Part shown: piece after piece, positions 10,211 through 18,977 of the stretch
How positions within the stretch are numbered: the first letter of the stretch is position 1
Layout of the letters: each line of letters starts with the position of its first letter
NCBI RefSeq assembly: GCF_029697505.1
Contig: NZ_JARJEF010000009.1
Location: forward strand, 113,178 to 177,177
Reading direction: 5' to 3'
DNA: 64,000 bases
Origin: Pseudophaeobacter profundi
GTDB taxonomy: Bacteria > Pseudomonadota > Alphaproteobacteria > Rhodobacterales > Rhodobacteraceae
The notes under the pieces: model-generated
Seen by the model: the letters and a program-made list of their open reading frames with translations, nothing else
Database searches by the model: none
Told to the model about the DNA's origin: nothing
Position numbers and translations under genes: made by a program

Positions 10211-10228
10211 CATTGATAGCTGTCAATG
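10211..10228. promoter_or_regulatory. FNR-like box (distal), palindrome CATTGA-N6-TCAATG
   Basis: The core TTGAT-AGCT-GTCAA (10213-10226) lies inside perfect 6-bp inverted arms. It fits the FNR consensus TTGAT-N4-ATCAA with one mismatch. It sits about 155 nt upstream of the universal stress gene and about 370 nt upstream of the plus-strand HhH gene, so either or both could be controlled. Binding is inferred. Confidence 0.5.
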
Positions 10229-10413
10229 AAATGGCATGGGCTGTGTTTAGAATAGCCGTGCTGGTGTGTGCAGATCTTGCTGTGATGTTTCGCCCGAACG
10301 CATTGTCGCGTGAGATCATTTCAGTGGGCGGCTCAGATACTCGGTCTGCGTCTTGAAGCACGACGCGTGAACACTGTTCAGCTGTCTTTGACGGGACGAG
10401 GTTCGGACAACAC

Positions 10414-10606
10414 ACATGCGAGGCAGAGTTGAAATCGCGCAAGGAGGCGCTGGACGATGCAATCAACACCACGAAGGCCGCAGTGGAACAAGGCGTCGCC
10501 CGGCGGTGGCCTCGCGCTTGTCCACGTGATCGAAGCCGTCAATACGGTAGCAAAGCAGATGGACGGCGACAAACCCGCGCGTCAGGCGCTTGACACTTAT
10601 GCCTGA
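10414..10606 (+). pseudogene. groEL 3'-region fragment, frameshifted
   Basis: Conceptual translation gives a chaperonin-like stretch in two frames. From 10414 to about 10497 it reads EAELKSRKEALDDAI then KAAVEQGV. From 10499 it continues in another frame as PGGGLALVHVIEAVN and runs to a TGA at 10604-10606. In intact GroEL the two parts are contiguous (the ..AAVEEGxxPGGGVAL.. segment), so a small indel near 10498 breaks the frame. The apical and N-terminal parts are absent. The remnant lies directly in front of, and slightly overlaps, the HhH gene. It suggests that a second groEL copy was lost here. Confidence 0.72.
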
Positions 10607-11522
10607 TCGCACCGCAATCGACATGCCGGTTGTACCAGAGCAAAACAGATTGCTTGCTGCGAGCTTGAACGAATACGCAGACCTGTTGGAATCCCAGGGC
10701 GACGATGGGTTCCGGGTCAAGGCCTACCGCACCGCCGCCCGCGAAATCTCCACGCTTTCTGATCCCCTCCAGCACCTTTTCGAAACCGGCGGCGCAAAAG
10801 CGCTCGTCGCGTTGCGCGGAATCGGACGCAGCATCGCCGCAGCAATCATCGAGATGTTGACAACAGGGCACTGGCAACAGCTCGACCGCCTGAAGGGCCG
10901 CCTGACGCCAGAAGCCCTGTTCGCATCCATTCCCGGCATCGGCGAGAAACTTGCCAGACGCCTGGTCGATACGCTGGACATCGAAACGCTGGAAGATCTG
11001 GAAGCCGCGCTTCATCTTGGCGAAACACCTGTCCCCGGCATCGGGCCAAGGCGGCGGACCGCCATTCTGGCAGTGCTTGGTCAAAGATTGGCGCGACGTC
11101 GCCGAGCGGATACGACGGCGCATGGCGGTGATGAGCCACCGGTTTCGCTTCTGCTGGATGCAGACGATCTCTACCGCGCACAGGCCGAAGCCGGAGATTT
11201 GCAGCGCATAGCACCGAAACGCTTCAACCCAACCGGTGAGGCCTGGCTGCCGATCATGCACACCCGGCGCGGTAACTGGCACCTGACCGTGTTGTACTCG
11301 AACAGCGCGCGGGCACATGAACTGGATCGCACCCGCGATTGGGTCGTGATTTATTTCCAGGACGCCGACGGTCCCGAGGGGCGCTGCACCGTGGTGACCG
11401 AACGGACGGGTTCGCTGGCCGGAATGCGTGTCGTCCGCGGTCGTGAGAACGAATGCAGACAGCACTACGAGAAGTCCCCGGCCAGCGTCGCTGCCCGGCT
11501 GTCAAGAACACGCCACCCCTGA
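10599..11522 (+). CDS. Helix-hairpin-helix protein, PolX N-terminal-like
   Basis: A 307-residue protein. Residues about 10-75 resemble the 8-kDa lyase/HhH domain of family X DNA polymerases (NEYADLLESQG, RVKAYRTAAREI, LRGIGRSIAAAI). Residues about 90-145 carry further HhH turns (IPGIGEKLARRL and VPGIGPRRRTAIL). The C-terminal half has a beta-rich segment with no recognised palm or nucleotidyltransferase motif, so this is not a polymerase. A role in DNA binding or repair is plausible but unproven. Possible starts are TTG 10590, ATG 10599 and ATG 10623; none has a clear ribosome site. It follows the groEL remnant and converges with the BON gene. Confidence 0.75.
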   Translation: MPDRTAIDMPVVPEQNRLLAASLNEYADLLESQGDDGFRVKAYRTAAREISTLSDPLQHLFETGGAKALVALRGIGRSIAAAIIEMLTTGHWQQLDRLKGRLTPEALFASIPGIGEKLARRLVDTLDIETLEDLEAALHLGETPVPGIGPRRRTAILAVLGQRLARRRRADTTAHGGDEPPVSLLLDADDLYRAQAEAGDLQRIAPKRFNPTGEAWLPIMHTRRGNWHLTVLYSNSARAHELDRTRDWVVIYFQDADGPEGRCTVVTERTGSLAGMRVVRGRENECRQHYEKSPASVAARLSRTRHP

Positions 11523-11692
11523 GCCCCGGCCGCCTCACCGCAGGCCCGATCACGGGTCAGGACCGGGACCACGGCAGCGCAATAGCGCCGAGGGCCAAGG
11601 CCGTGATCAGCGCGACAACCGCGCAGATCAGCGTGCTCAACCGCGCGAATGACCCGGCAAGTCGCCGCGCCATTCAGTTTGACATGGAACGC

Positions 11693-12340
11693 TCACCGCA
11701 CCGCCAGATGATCGATGACGTTTGTCACCCCGGGGGCCGCCCAGGCCGCGCGCTCCGCACTCTTGCGTTCGCCCAGATAGCGGACTTCCCCCTCAAGCGT
11801 TACGGTGCCGTCATGAACCGCCACCCGGATCCCCGAGGCATCGAGTTCCGCATCGCGCACGAGGGTCTTCTTGATCCGCTCCGATACGTCCGAAACCTTT
11901 ACAGAAGGGCGAACCTTGAGATGGTTGTTGATGCCGGTTACCCCCGTCATCCGACCGATGACACGCTCTGCGGCATCAGCCTGATATCGCCATTCCACAT
12001 TCCCCTCGAGGGTGACCCGGCCCTTGGCGACGGTGACATGGATTTTGTCTTCCGGCACCGATGTGTTCCACCTTAGCGAATTGGCGACGCGTTTCGCGAT
12101 CTCATCGTCAGCTGTGATGTGGGCGCCAATTGGCCGGACCTCGATTTCATCAGCAATCGCACGAACGCCAACGACGGTTTCAACGATATCCCGCGTCGTA
12201 ATCTTGTCGCTATAGGTGCGCACATGCCCTGTCAGCGTCACGACACCCTGATCGACCGCCACGCCAATGTCAGCGGCATCAATGCTGGGCTCGAAATCAA
12301 GTTCGTCGATGATGTCTAGTCGTAGTTGCTTGTCAGTCAT
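11693..12340 (-). CDS. BON domain protein (three BON repeats)
   Basis: A 215-residue protein built of three tandem BON domains (about residues 3-70, 78-145 and 148-215). Each has the pattern I.V....G.VTL.G.V (for example GVVTLTGHV, GRVTLEGNV, GTVTLEGEV). BON domains bind phospholipid or proteins and occur in OsmY-like stress proteins. No signal peptide is visible, so location is uncertain. The start at 12340 has GGAGGAA immediately upstream. A longer form from 12400 lacks such support. Its neighbours (universal stress protein, HhH protein, groEL remnant) suit a stress locus. The domain call is strong; the role is inferred. Confidence 0.88.
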   Translation of the reverse strand: MTDKQLRLDIIDELDFEPSIDAADIGVAVDQGVVTLTGHVRTYSDKITTRDIVETVVGVRAIADEIEVRPIGAHITADDEIAKRVANSLRWNTSVPEDKIHVTVAKGRVTLEGNVEWRYQADAAERVIGRMTGVTGINNHLKVRPSVKVSDVSERIKKTLVRDAELDASGIRVAVHDGTVTLEGEVRYLGERKSAERAAWAAPGVTNVIDHLAVR

Positions 12341-12705
12341 TTCTTCCTCCACTCTGAAAACCACATCGAGCAAGATATCTTTGCGGATTTCTATCGGCAT
12401 TGATGGCTCGCAACGACCGTAGCAAAATGCGCTGGACGAGGACCTGACGGGAGTGGGAAAGACTTGGGGTTGGGTGCTATGAAGTCGTGGCTATTCAAAT
12501 AGGAAGACCGCCACGGATCCACAAATTGCTATTGAAACGACTATTACAGGCGGCAGGAACCGATCTCATCTGGTTGGTCGCCGAATTGGACACCTGACTG
12601 GCCAAACCGAGGGCGACATCCGCACGAATCTGCACGCCGCCTGCGCATGATCGCGGTTAGCGACTGGTGCCGTATCCGTACGTTTGGGCCAAAGCTAGCC
12701 CTATG
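12341..12705. other. Intergenic stretch without recognised gene
   Basis: About 365 bp between two minus-strand genes. It contains the BON gene ribosome site (GGAGGAA just above 12340). I see no ORF with family resemblance, no RNA gene and no clear terminator. Confidence 0.6.
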
Positions 12706-13302
12706 CTAAAGCCCAGCCACCCCGGTGAGGGTAAGGTCGGCCACCAGGTCTGCATAGTCTTCGCGGGCTTTTGATCCCGCGCCTGAATTCCACATGTAGT
12801 ACCAGTTGAGCATGCCAAAAACTGACATGGTCGTGGCGCGTAGCTTGCTGGGGTCCTTGGCAAATGCTTCGGGTGCGACGGTCTGCAGCGTATCGCTGAG
12901 AAACTGCACCAATGCGCGCTGATAGGCCCGCAACAGTTTCTGCTGCTCTTCCGGCAGGGCCCCCATGGCGTTGGACTGTACTTTATGCTCGTCGTCCGCC
13001 CCCTGATAGGCCAGCAGGATTTCGGCCACCACCCGTCGCAGGCCGTCTTCAGGGGACAGGCCTGCAACGTCAACGCCGCAGACCCGGTCCCGCAGATCGC
13101 GCAGATAGGTTTCAAGCAGGCCGAAAAGCACGGCATCCTTGCTGTCGTAATAGTGATAGATGTTCGCCTTGGAGATCCCGCATTCGCGCGCCAGCTGGGT
13201 CATCGAGGCGCGATCATACCCTGCCTCGGCAAAAACCCTGGCGGCAGATTTCAAAATCTGGCCGCGCTTTTCGTCGTGATCTTTTGCAATCGTGCGGGCC
13301 AT
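12706..13302 (-). CDS. TetR family regulator, probable PaaR
   Basis: A 198-residue TetR-type repressor. The N-terminal helix-turn-helix spans about residues 12-58 (ILKSAARVFAEAGYD then SKANIYHYYDSKDAVLFGLL), followed by a helical ligand-binding domain. It lies 23 bp downstream of paaK in the paaG-paaI-paaK transcript. In many proteobacteria the TetR member of a paa cluster (PaaR) responds to phenylacetyl-CoA. The palindrome between paaG and paaZ is a plausible target. A GGAGAG ribosome site precedes the ATG. TetR family membership is certain; ligand and target are inferred from position. Confidence 0.85.
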   Translation of the reverse strand: MARTIAKDHDEKRGQILKSAARVFAEAGYDRASMTQLARECGISKANIYHYYDSKDAVLFGLLETYLRDLRDRVCGVDVAGLSPEDGLRRVVAEILLAYQGADDEHKVQSNAMGALPEEQQKLLRAYQRALVQFLSDTLQTVAPEAFAKDPSKLRATTMSVFGMLNWYYMWNSGAGSKAREDYADLVADLTLTGVAGL

Positions 13303-13325
13303 GGGCTCACATCTCTCCCTGTCTG

Positions 13326-14633
13326 TTACGCGTCGCGCTTGTCGATGACGCGCTTGGCCTTGCCCTGGCTGCGCTCTACTGTGCCGGGGTCGCCGACAAT
13401 GACCTCTGTCGAGACACCAACCATATCTTTGATCCGCTTGGTCAACATCCGCGCGGCGGCGGTTTTGGACAGTTCATCTGCGGCCTCTGATGTGGCCTCG
13501 ACAAAGACCCGCATCGCATCCATGCGGCCCGCCTTGTACAGCTCGATCTGGTAGTGCGGTGCCAAGCCGCCGGTGGCCATCAGCTGTTCTTCGATCTGGC
13601 TGGGGAAGACATTCACCCCGCGCAGAATGATCATGTCATCCGAACGGCCGGTGATCTTTTCCATCCGCCGCATCGTGCGCGCCGTCCCCGGCAGCAGCCG
13701 GGTCAAATCACGGGTGCGGTAGCGCACCATCGGCAGGCCTTCTTTTGTCAGGGTGGTAAAAACCAGTTCGCCCATTTCACCATCCGGCAGCACCTCGCCG
13801 GTCACCGGGTCGATGATTTCCGGCAGGAAGTGGTCTTCCCAAATGACTGGCCCGTCCTTGGTTTCCACGCATTCGCTGGCCACGCCCGGCCCCATGATTT
13901 CGGACAGCCCGTAGATATCAACTGCGTGCATGTCAAAGGCCGCTTCAACCTCGCGGCGCATGGCATCCGTCCAGGGTTCGGCGCCAAAGACACCCACCTG
14001 CAACGAGCTGTCGCGCGGATCCAGGCCGATTTTATGGTATTGTTCCAGAATGTTGAGCATATAGGACGGAGTCACCATGATGCCATCGGGCTGGAAATCA
14101 GTGATAAGACCAACCTGTTTTTCGGTCTGGCCGCCAGACATAGGCACCACCGTAGCGCCAAGGCGTTCGATCCCATAATGCGCCCCAAGACCGCCGGTGA
14201 ACAACCCATAGCCATAGGCGTTGTGCACCATATTCCCTTTGCGCAGGCCCGCCGCACGCAAAGATCGCGCCACCAGATCAGCCCAGTTGGAGATATCGGT
14301 TGCGGTGTAGCCTACAACAGTCGGCTTGCCCGTGGTGCCTGATGACGCATGCAAGCGGATAATTTCCTCGCGCGGCACCGCAAAAAGCCCAAAGGGGTAG
14401 TTATCGCGCAGGTCGTTTTTATAGGTGAACGGGAATTTCGACAGATCCGACAGCTGCTGCAAATCATCCGGGTGCACCCCAGCGGCATCAAAGCGCTCTT
14501 TGTACATGGGCACATTGTCATAAGCGTGGCGCAGCGACCACTGCAGCCGCTTTAGCTGTAGCGCGCGGATTTCATCAATCGAGGCAATCTCGATTGCATC
14601 AAGGTCGGCCTTGTTGGGGGTCAAATCTTTCAT
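13326..14633 (-). CDS. paaK: Phenylacetate-CoA ligase
   Basis: A 435-residue adenylate-forming enzyme converting phenylacetate, ATP and CoA to phenylacetyl-CoA, the first step of aerobic hybrid phenylacetate catabolism. The AMP-binding P-loop HASSGTTGKPTVVGYT lies near residues 95-110. YGLSEIMGPG and the hinge region with RSDDMIILRGVNVFP are typical of PaaK, and the length (about 430-440) matches. It lies between paaI (14 bp upstream) and the tetR gene. The ring-epoxidase genes paaABCDE are not in the window and must be elsewhere if the pathway is complete. Confidence 0.95.
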   Translation of the reverse strand: MKDLTPNKADLDAIEIASIDEIRALQLKRLQWSLRHAYDNVPMYKERFDAAGVHPDDLQQLSDLSKFPFTYKNDLRDNYPFGLFAVPREEIIRLHASSGTTGKPTVVGYTATDISNWADLVARSLRAAGLRKGNMVHNAYGYGLFTGGLGAHYGIERLGATVVPMSGGQTEKQVGLITDFQPDGIMVTPSYMLNILEQYHKIGLDPRDSSLQVGVFGAEPWTDAMRREVEAAFDMHAVDIYGLSEIMGPGVASECVETKDGPVIWEDHFLPEIIDPVTGEVLPDGEMGELVFTTLTKEGLPMVRYRTRDLTRLLPGTARTMRRMEKITGRSDDMIILRGVNVFPSQIEEQLMATGGLAPHYQIELYKAGRMDAMRVFVEATSEAADELSKTAAARMLTKRIKDMVGVSTEVIVGDPGTVERSQGKAKRVIDKRDA

Positions 14634-14647
14634 GGCGTTCTCCTCAC

Positions 14648-15091
14648 CTATTCGTCAAACAACTGGCCCTTGATCGCGCGCGAAAGCCCGCGAAAGGCGG
14701 CGATCATCTCGCCGTTCTGATTTTCCACTGCCACATCATAGATGCCACTGCGCCCGGTCAGCGAAACCTCTGTCGCGCGGGCGATCAGCCGATCGCCCAG
14801 CCTTCCAGCGGCAGTGAATGTGATAGAGTTGCTTTGCGCGACAGTTGATTGATTGCGGCTGTTACAGGCAAAAGCAAAGGCGCTGTCGGCCAACATGAAA
14901 GTCACGCCGCCGTGGCAAATGCCATGGCCGTTGCAGTGATGCGCCTTGATCGTCAATTCCAGCGTGGCGCGGCCCTCGTCCACTTCTACGATCTCCATCC
15001 CGGCCCATTTCGAAGCCGCATCGCTGGCCCACATTGCCTCGGCGGATTTTTCGGCGCGTTGCCTTGGTGTCAGATTTGCACTCATGCTCAT
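14648..15091 (-). CDS. paaI: Phenylacetyl-CoA pathway hotdog thioesterase
   Basis: A 147-residue hotdog-fold thioesterase. The central HCNGHGICHGGVTFMLAD segment carries the family HG and HGG signatures and the acidic residue on the long helix. PaaI rescues CoA by hydrolysing dead-end ring-hydroxylated phenylacetyl-CoA esters. It overlaps the end of paaG by 4 bp (ATGA) and is 14 bp from paaK, so translation is coupled. An in-frame ATG two codons further on is an alternative start. Confidence 0.92.
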   Translation of the reverse strand: MSMSANLTPRQRAEKSAEAMWASDAASKWAGMEIVEVDEGRATLELTIKAHHCNGHGICHGGVTFMLADSAFAFACNSRNQSTVAQSNSITFTAAGRLGDRLIARATEVSLTGRSGIYDVAVENQNGEMIAAFRGLSRAIKGQLFDE

Positions 15092-15873
15092 TTCCCCTGA
15101 AACCTGGGCGCGCGCTTTTCGAGGAAAGACGCGACGCCCTCGGCGTAATCGGCGCTTTCGCCGCAGGTCTTCATGGCGTCTGCCTCCTGCTCCAGATGAT
15201 CCTGCAGTGTCGCCACGGCGGCATCCTGAATGCAGTGTTTGCTAAGCCCCAGACCAAGCGTTGGACCATTGCCCAGCTGCTGCGCCATGGCGCGGGCCTC
15301 TGCCATCAGATCTGCGTCCGGCACCGCCTTCCAGATCAGCCCCCAGTCTTCAGCCTGCTTGGCGGGCAGCGGCTGTGCGGTAAAGGCCAGCCCCTTGGCG
15401 CGGGCTTCGCCCAGCAGGCGTGGCAGATGCCAGCTGCCCCCCGTGTCCGGGATCAGGCCGACCTTGGAAAAGGACTGGATGAATTTGGCGCTTTCAGCGG
15501 CAAAGACCATGTCGCAGGCCAGGGCGATATTGGCCCCTGCCCCGGCGGCGACACCATTCACCGCACAGATCACCGGAAAGTCCAGCGCACGGATCAGGCG
15601 CACCAGTGGTGCGTAGAACGTGCGGACCGTGTTGCCAAGATCAGGTGGGCCATCCATCTTGCTGGGATCACGGTCACCCAGATCCTGCCCGGCGCAAAAC
15701 CCGCGCCCGGCACCTGTCAGCAAAATCGCCCGCGCGCCGCCGTCGCGGGCCGCCTCGATCGCAGTACGCAGGGCATAGTGCATCTCATCATTGAAACTGT
15801 TGAGCCGGTCCGGTCGGTTCAGGGTAATCTCTACCCAGGGCCCATGATCCGCCACCAGAATTGTCTCTGACAT
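15088..15873 (-). CDS. paaG: Ring-1,2-epoxyphenylacetyl-CoA isomerase, enoyl-CoA hydratase family
   Basis: A 261-residue crotonase-fold enzyme. It isomerises the ring epoxide of phenylacetyl-CoA to the seven-membered oxepin-CoA, the substrate of PaaZ. Visible features are the GRGFCAGQDLGDRD stretch and the AVNGVAAGAGANIALACD oxyanion-hole region. The start at 15873 has GGAGAG 4 nt upstream and gives the usual PaaG length (about 262). Upstream in-frame starts run into the paaZ promoter. It is first in the paaG-paaI-paaK-tetR transcript and divergent from paaZ. Confidence 0.93.
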   Translation of the reverse strand: MSETILVADHGPWVEITLNRPDRLNSFNDEMHYALRTAIEAARDGGARAILLTGAGRGFCAGQDLGDRDPSKMDGPPDLGNTVRTFYAPLVRLIRALDFPVICAVNGVAAGAGANIALACDMVFAAESAKFIQSFSKVGLIPDTGGSWHLPRLLGEARAKGLAFTAQPLPAKQAEDWGLIWKAVPDADLMAEARAMAQQLGNGPTLGLGLSKHCIQDAAVATLQDHLEQEADAMKTCGESADYAEGVASFLEKRAPRFQGK

Positions 15874-15949
15874 CTCTCTCTCCGTCATCCAGCGCCCGGC
15901 CGCACCTGGGGTGTGGTCAAAGCTGTTTGACAAACTTCTTGCATAAACC

Positions 15950-15961
15950 GACCGGACGGTC
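15950..15961. promoter_or_regulatory. Candidate TetR/PaaR operator between paaG and paaZ
   Basis: GACCG-GA-CGGTC is a perfect 5-bp inverted repeat with a 2-bp spacer in the 180-bp divergent promoter region. Short GACCG/CGGTC dyads of this kind are typical of TetR operators. Its central position would let one repressor control both transcripts. Binding by the tetR product is inferred. Confidence 0.55.
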
Positions 15962-16053
15962 AATATATCATGCAAAGCAAATCGAGGCGCCGCCTCGGCG
16001 ACTCGTCCGGCCAGGTGCCGACAGCGCCCCAACAGAAACGCAAAGGAGACAGT

Positions 16054-18084
16054 ATGAGCCTTCTAGATGTATCAAGTTTTGCCGCAGGCCAGTGGATCGC
16101 CCCAGGGGCGGGTGCCCGCAGCATCGCCAGCGCCGTAACAGGCGCACCGCTGGCACAGGCCGGCAATGACGCGCTGGACGTGCAGGCCATGCTGTCCTAC
16201 GCCCGCGACACCGGCGGCCCTGCCCTGCGCGCCCTGACCTTTCATGATCGCGCCCGTATGCTCAAGGCGCTGGCGGCCCATCTGGGCCAGCACAAACAGG
16301 CGCTGTATGATCTGAGCTTTGAGACAGGCGCCACCCAGGCCGATCACATGATCGACATCGACGGCGGCATTGGCACCATGTTTGTCTTTGCCTCCAAGGG
16401 GCGGCGCGAAATGCCCGATGCGCAGGTCTACCTGGATGGCGAGGTAGAGCAGCTGTCGCGCAACGGCACCTTCCTTGGCCAGCATATCTGCACGCCGATG
16501 CAGGGGGTTGCGGTGCATATCAACGCCTTCAACTTCCCGGTCTGGGGCATGCTGGAGAAACTTGCGCCGACGCTGCTGGCGGGGGTTCCCGCGATTGTGA
16601 AACCGGCCACTGCCACCTGCTATGTGACGGAATTGGCTGTGCGCCTGATGCTGGACAGCGGCATCCTGCCCGCTGGCGCACTGCAACTGGTGTCCGGGGG
16701 GCTTGGCGATATGCTGGACCACCTGACCATGCAGGATATCGTAAGCTTCACCGGCTCGGCCCAGACCGCGCTCAAACTGCGCCAGACCCCGGTCATTCTG
16801 GAAAACTCGATCCGCTTTGTCGCCGAGCAGGACAGCCTCAACGCCTCTATTCTGGGCCCGGATGCCACCCCCGGCACCCCGGAATTTGATCTTTTCATCA
16901 AGGAAGTCAGCCGCGAGATGACCACCAAGGCAGGGCAAAAATGTACTGCCGTACGCCGTATCATCACGCCCGAGACCCAGACCGAAGCGGTGATCGAGGC
17001 GCTCTCGGCGCGTCTGGCGAAAACAACCATTGGCGATCCGCGTCTGGACAGCACCCGCATGGGCGCGCTGGTCTCCAGCGGGCAAAAACGTGACGTGCTG
17101 GAAAAAGCCGCGATTCTGGCGACCGAGGCCACCCGCGTCTACGGCGATCCCGATGATTTTTCCGTGGATGGTGCCGATGCCGAAAAGGGCGCCTTTGTGC
17201 CGCCGATGCTGTTCCACTGTGAAAACCCCGATGCGGCCCAGCGGGTACATGACACCGAAGCATTTGGCCCGGTTTCTACCGTGATGGGCTACCGGGATCT
17301 GGATCACGCCGTAGCCCTGGCCAATCGCGGCGAAGGCTCGCTGGTGGCCTCCTGCATCACCAACGACCCAGAGGTGGCCCGCAGCGTTGCCATGGGATCG
17401 GGCGCCTACCATGGCCGGATCTATTTCAACAACCGCGCCTCGATGCAGGAAAGCACCGGGCATGGCTCTCCCCTGCCACATATGGTGCATGGCGGCCCCG
17501 GACGGGCCGGCGGCGGCGAAGAGCTGGGCGGCATTCGCGGTGTAAAACACTATATGCAGCGCACCGCCATTCAGGGCAGCCCCGACATTCTGTCTGCAAT
17601 TGGCCAGCAATGGGTGCCCGGCGGCACCGAGATCCCGGCCCCGGCGCATCCCTTCACCCGCAGGTTTGGCGAACTGGCAATTGGCGAGACCCTCAACAGC
17701 CCCGCGCGCGAAGTGACGCTGGACGACATCGAACATTTTGCCAAGTTCACCGGCGATACCTTCTATGCCCATATGGATGACGCTGCGGCGAAACGGAATC
17801 CCTTCTTCCCCGGTCGCGTCGCGCATGGTTATCTGCTGCTCTCCTTTGCAGCCGGCCTGTTTGTCGAACCCAACGAAGGCCCCGTTCTGGCCAATACCGG
17901 TCTCGACAATCTGCGCTTCATGAAACCTGTCTCGGCGGGCGACAGCATCAAGGTGCGGCTCAGCGTCAAGAAAAAGACCCCCCGGAATGAAGACTACGGC
18001 GAGGTGCGCTGGCATGTCACCCTGACCAATCAGGACGATGAAAAGGTCGCAGAATACGAACTGCTGACCATGAATGCCTTCTAG
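16054..18084 (+). CDS. paaZ: Oxepin-CoA hydrolase / 3-oxo-5,6-dehydrosuberyl-CoA semialdehyde dehydrogenase
   Basis: A 676-residue bifunctional enzyme that opens the oxepin-CoA ring and oxidises the resulting aldehyde. Residues about 1-520 form an aldehyde dehydrogenase domain with the catalytic cysteine in [13 protein letters not shown]. Residues about 540-676 form a MaoC-like (R)-hydratase domain with [11 protein letters not shown] and [10 protein letters not shown], which holds the ring-cleaving His/Asp pair. The length matches PaaZ (about 680). The start at 16054 follows AAAGGAGAC. It is divergent from paaG across the candidate operator. A 777-codon open frame on the opposite strand is a GC-rich shadow. 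Confidence 0.96.
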   Translation: MSLLDVSSFAAGQWIAPGAGARSIASAVTGAPLAQAGNDALDVQAMLSYARDTGGPALRALTFHDRARMLKALAAHLGQHKQALYDLSFETGATQADHMIDIDGGIGTMFVFASKGRREMPDAQVYLDGEVEQLSRNGTFLGQHICTPMQGVAVHINAFNFPVWGMLEKLAPTLLAGVPAIVKPATATCYVTELAVRLMLDSGILPAGALQLVSGGLGDMLDHLTMQDIVSFTGSAQTALKLRQTPVILENSIRFVAEQDSLNASILGPDATPGTPEFDLFIKEVSREMTTKAGQKCTAVRRIITPETQTEAVIEALSARLAKTTIGDPRLDSTRMGALVSSGQKRDVLEKAAILATEATRVYGDPDDFSVDGADAEKGAFVPPMLFHCENPDAAQRVHDTEAFGPVSTVMGYRDLDHAVALANRGEGSLVASCITNDPEVARSVAMGSGAYHGRIYFNNRASMQESTGHGSPLPHMVHGGPGRAGGGEELGGIRGVKHYMQRTAIQGSPDILSAIGQQWVPGGTEIPAPAHPFTRRFGELAIGETLNSPAREVTLDDIEHFAKFTGDTFYAHMDDAAAKRNPFFPGRVAHGYLLLSFAAGLFVEPNEGPVLANTGLDNLRFMKPVSAGDSIKVRLSVKKKTPRNEDYGEVRWHVTLTNQDDEKVAEYELLTMNAF

Positions 18085-18147
18085 GGCAACAGCGATCTTT
18101 TGCGCTCCGGGCTGGTCTATCCGCCCCGGAGCGCCTATCTTAAGCGT

Positions 18148-18951
18148 ATGAATAGCGCGCACTCCCAATGGTTTGAGACAAGTATTTCCCAGTTGAACAC
18201 CCTGCAAAACCTGCGGGTCTGGTCGATCATTGTCTCGCTGTTTGGCGATCTGGCGCAAAAACCCGGTGACCGCATCAACGGCACCACCCTTACCCGGATC
18301 ATCACGCCCATGGGCATCAAGCCCGAAGCAACCCGCGTCGCCCTGCACCGGCTGCGCAAGGACGGCTGGATTGAAAGCGCCCGCTCCGGCCGGGCCTCGG
18401 TACATTACCTAACCGACTATGGTCGCAGCCAATCGGCCGCCGTGACCCCGCGCATCTATGCCCGCGCCCCCATCGCGCCGCAGGACTGGCATCTGCTGAT
18501 CTGCGAAGACAGCAGTGGCTCGGCTGCGCTGGAGGCGGCGCTGCTGCTGCCGCAATATACCCGGGTCAACCGCTGCACCGCGCTGGGGTATGGTCCCCGC
18601 CCGGCATCTCTGGACGCGGATTTCTTTGTTGCCAGCCTGTCACAACCGCAGGTGCCCAATTGGCTGCAGGCCCGGCTGTTTCCACAGGACCTGATCACGA
18701 GCTGCCAGGCGCTGCAACGGGCCTTGGCAGAGCTTTCCCCTCCTGCGGATTTGTCGCCGGTGCAGGTGGCCACACTGCGCACCTTGATCGTGCATCACTG
18801 GCGCAGAATCGCCCTGCGCCACCCTGCCCTGCCGCCCAGCTTTCACCCCGCCGACTGGACCGGCGAGGCCTGTCGCACCCGTGTTTTTGACCTGCTTGAC
18901 CAGTTGCCGCGCCCCAGCCTGTCGGCGCTGGATCCCGGCACTGTCGGCTAA
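18148..18951 (+). CDS. PaaX family transcriptional regulator
   Basis: A 267-residue protein with an N-terminal winged helix-turn-helix (about residues 30-95; TRVALHRLRKDGWIESARSGR) and a PaaX-type central and C-terminal region. In enterobacteria PaaX represses paa genes and is relieved by phenylacetyl-CoA. Here it follows paaZ by about 60 bp on the same strand, giving this locus two candidate regulators (TetR and PaaX). The ATG at 18148 is the first convincing start; an upstream TTG at 18100 adds only junk-like residues. The family is clear; the target is inferred. Confidence 0.88.
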   Translation: MNSAHSQWFETSISQLNTLQNLRVWSIIVSLFGDLAQKPGDRINGTTLTRIITPMGIKPEATRVALHRLRKDGWIESARSGRASVHYLTDYGRSQSAAVTPRIYARAPIAPQDWHLLICEDSSGSAALEAALLLPQYTRVNRCTALGYGPRPASLDADFFVASLSQPQVPNWLQARLFPQDLITSCQALQRALAELSPPADLSPVQVATLRTLIVHHWRRIALRHPALPPSFHPADWTGEACRTRVFDLLDQLPRPSLSALDPGTVG

Positions 18952-18977
18952 ACCGCCCCCGTTTCGGAGATATGCCC

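Noticed and set aside
16072-18405. 777-codon open frame on the minus strand opposite paaZ
   Set aside because: It lies entirely antisense to a well-supported paaZ and the start of the paaX-like gene. Its composition (many His, Gly, Gln, Arg) is that of a GC-rich shadow frame, with no domain.
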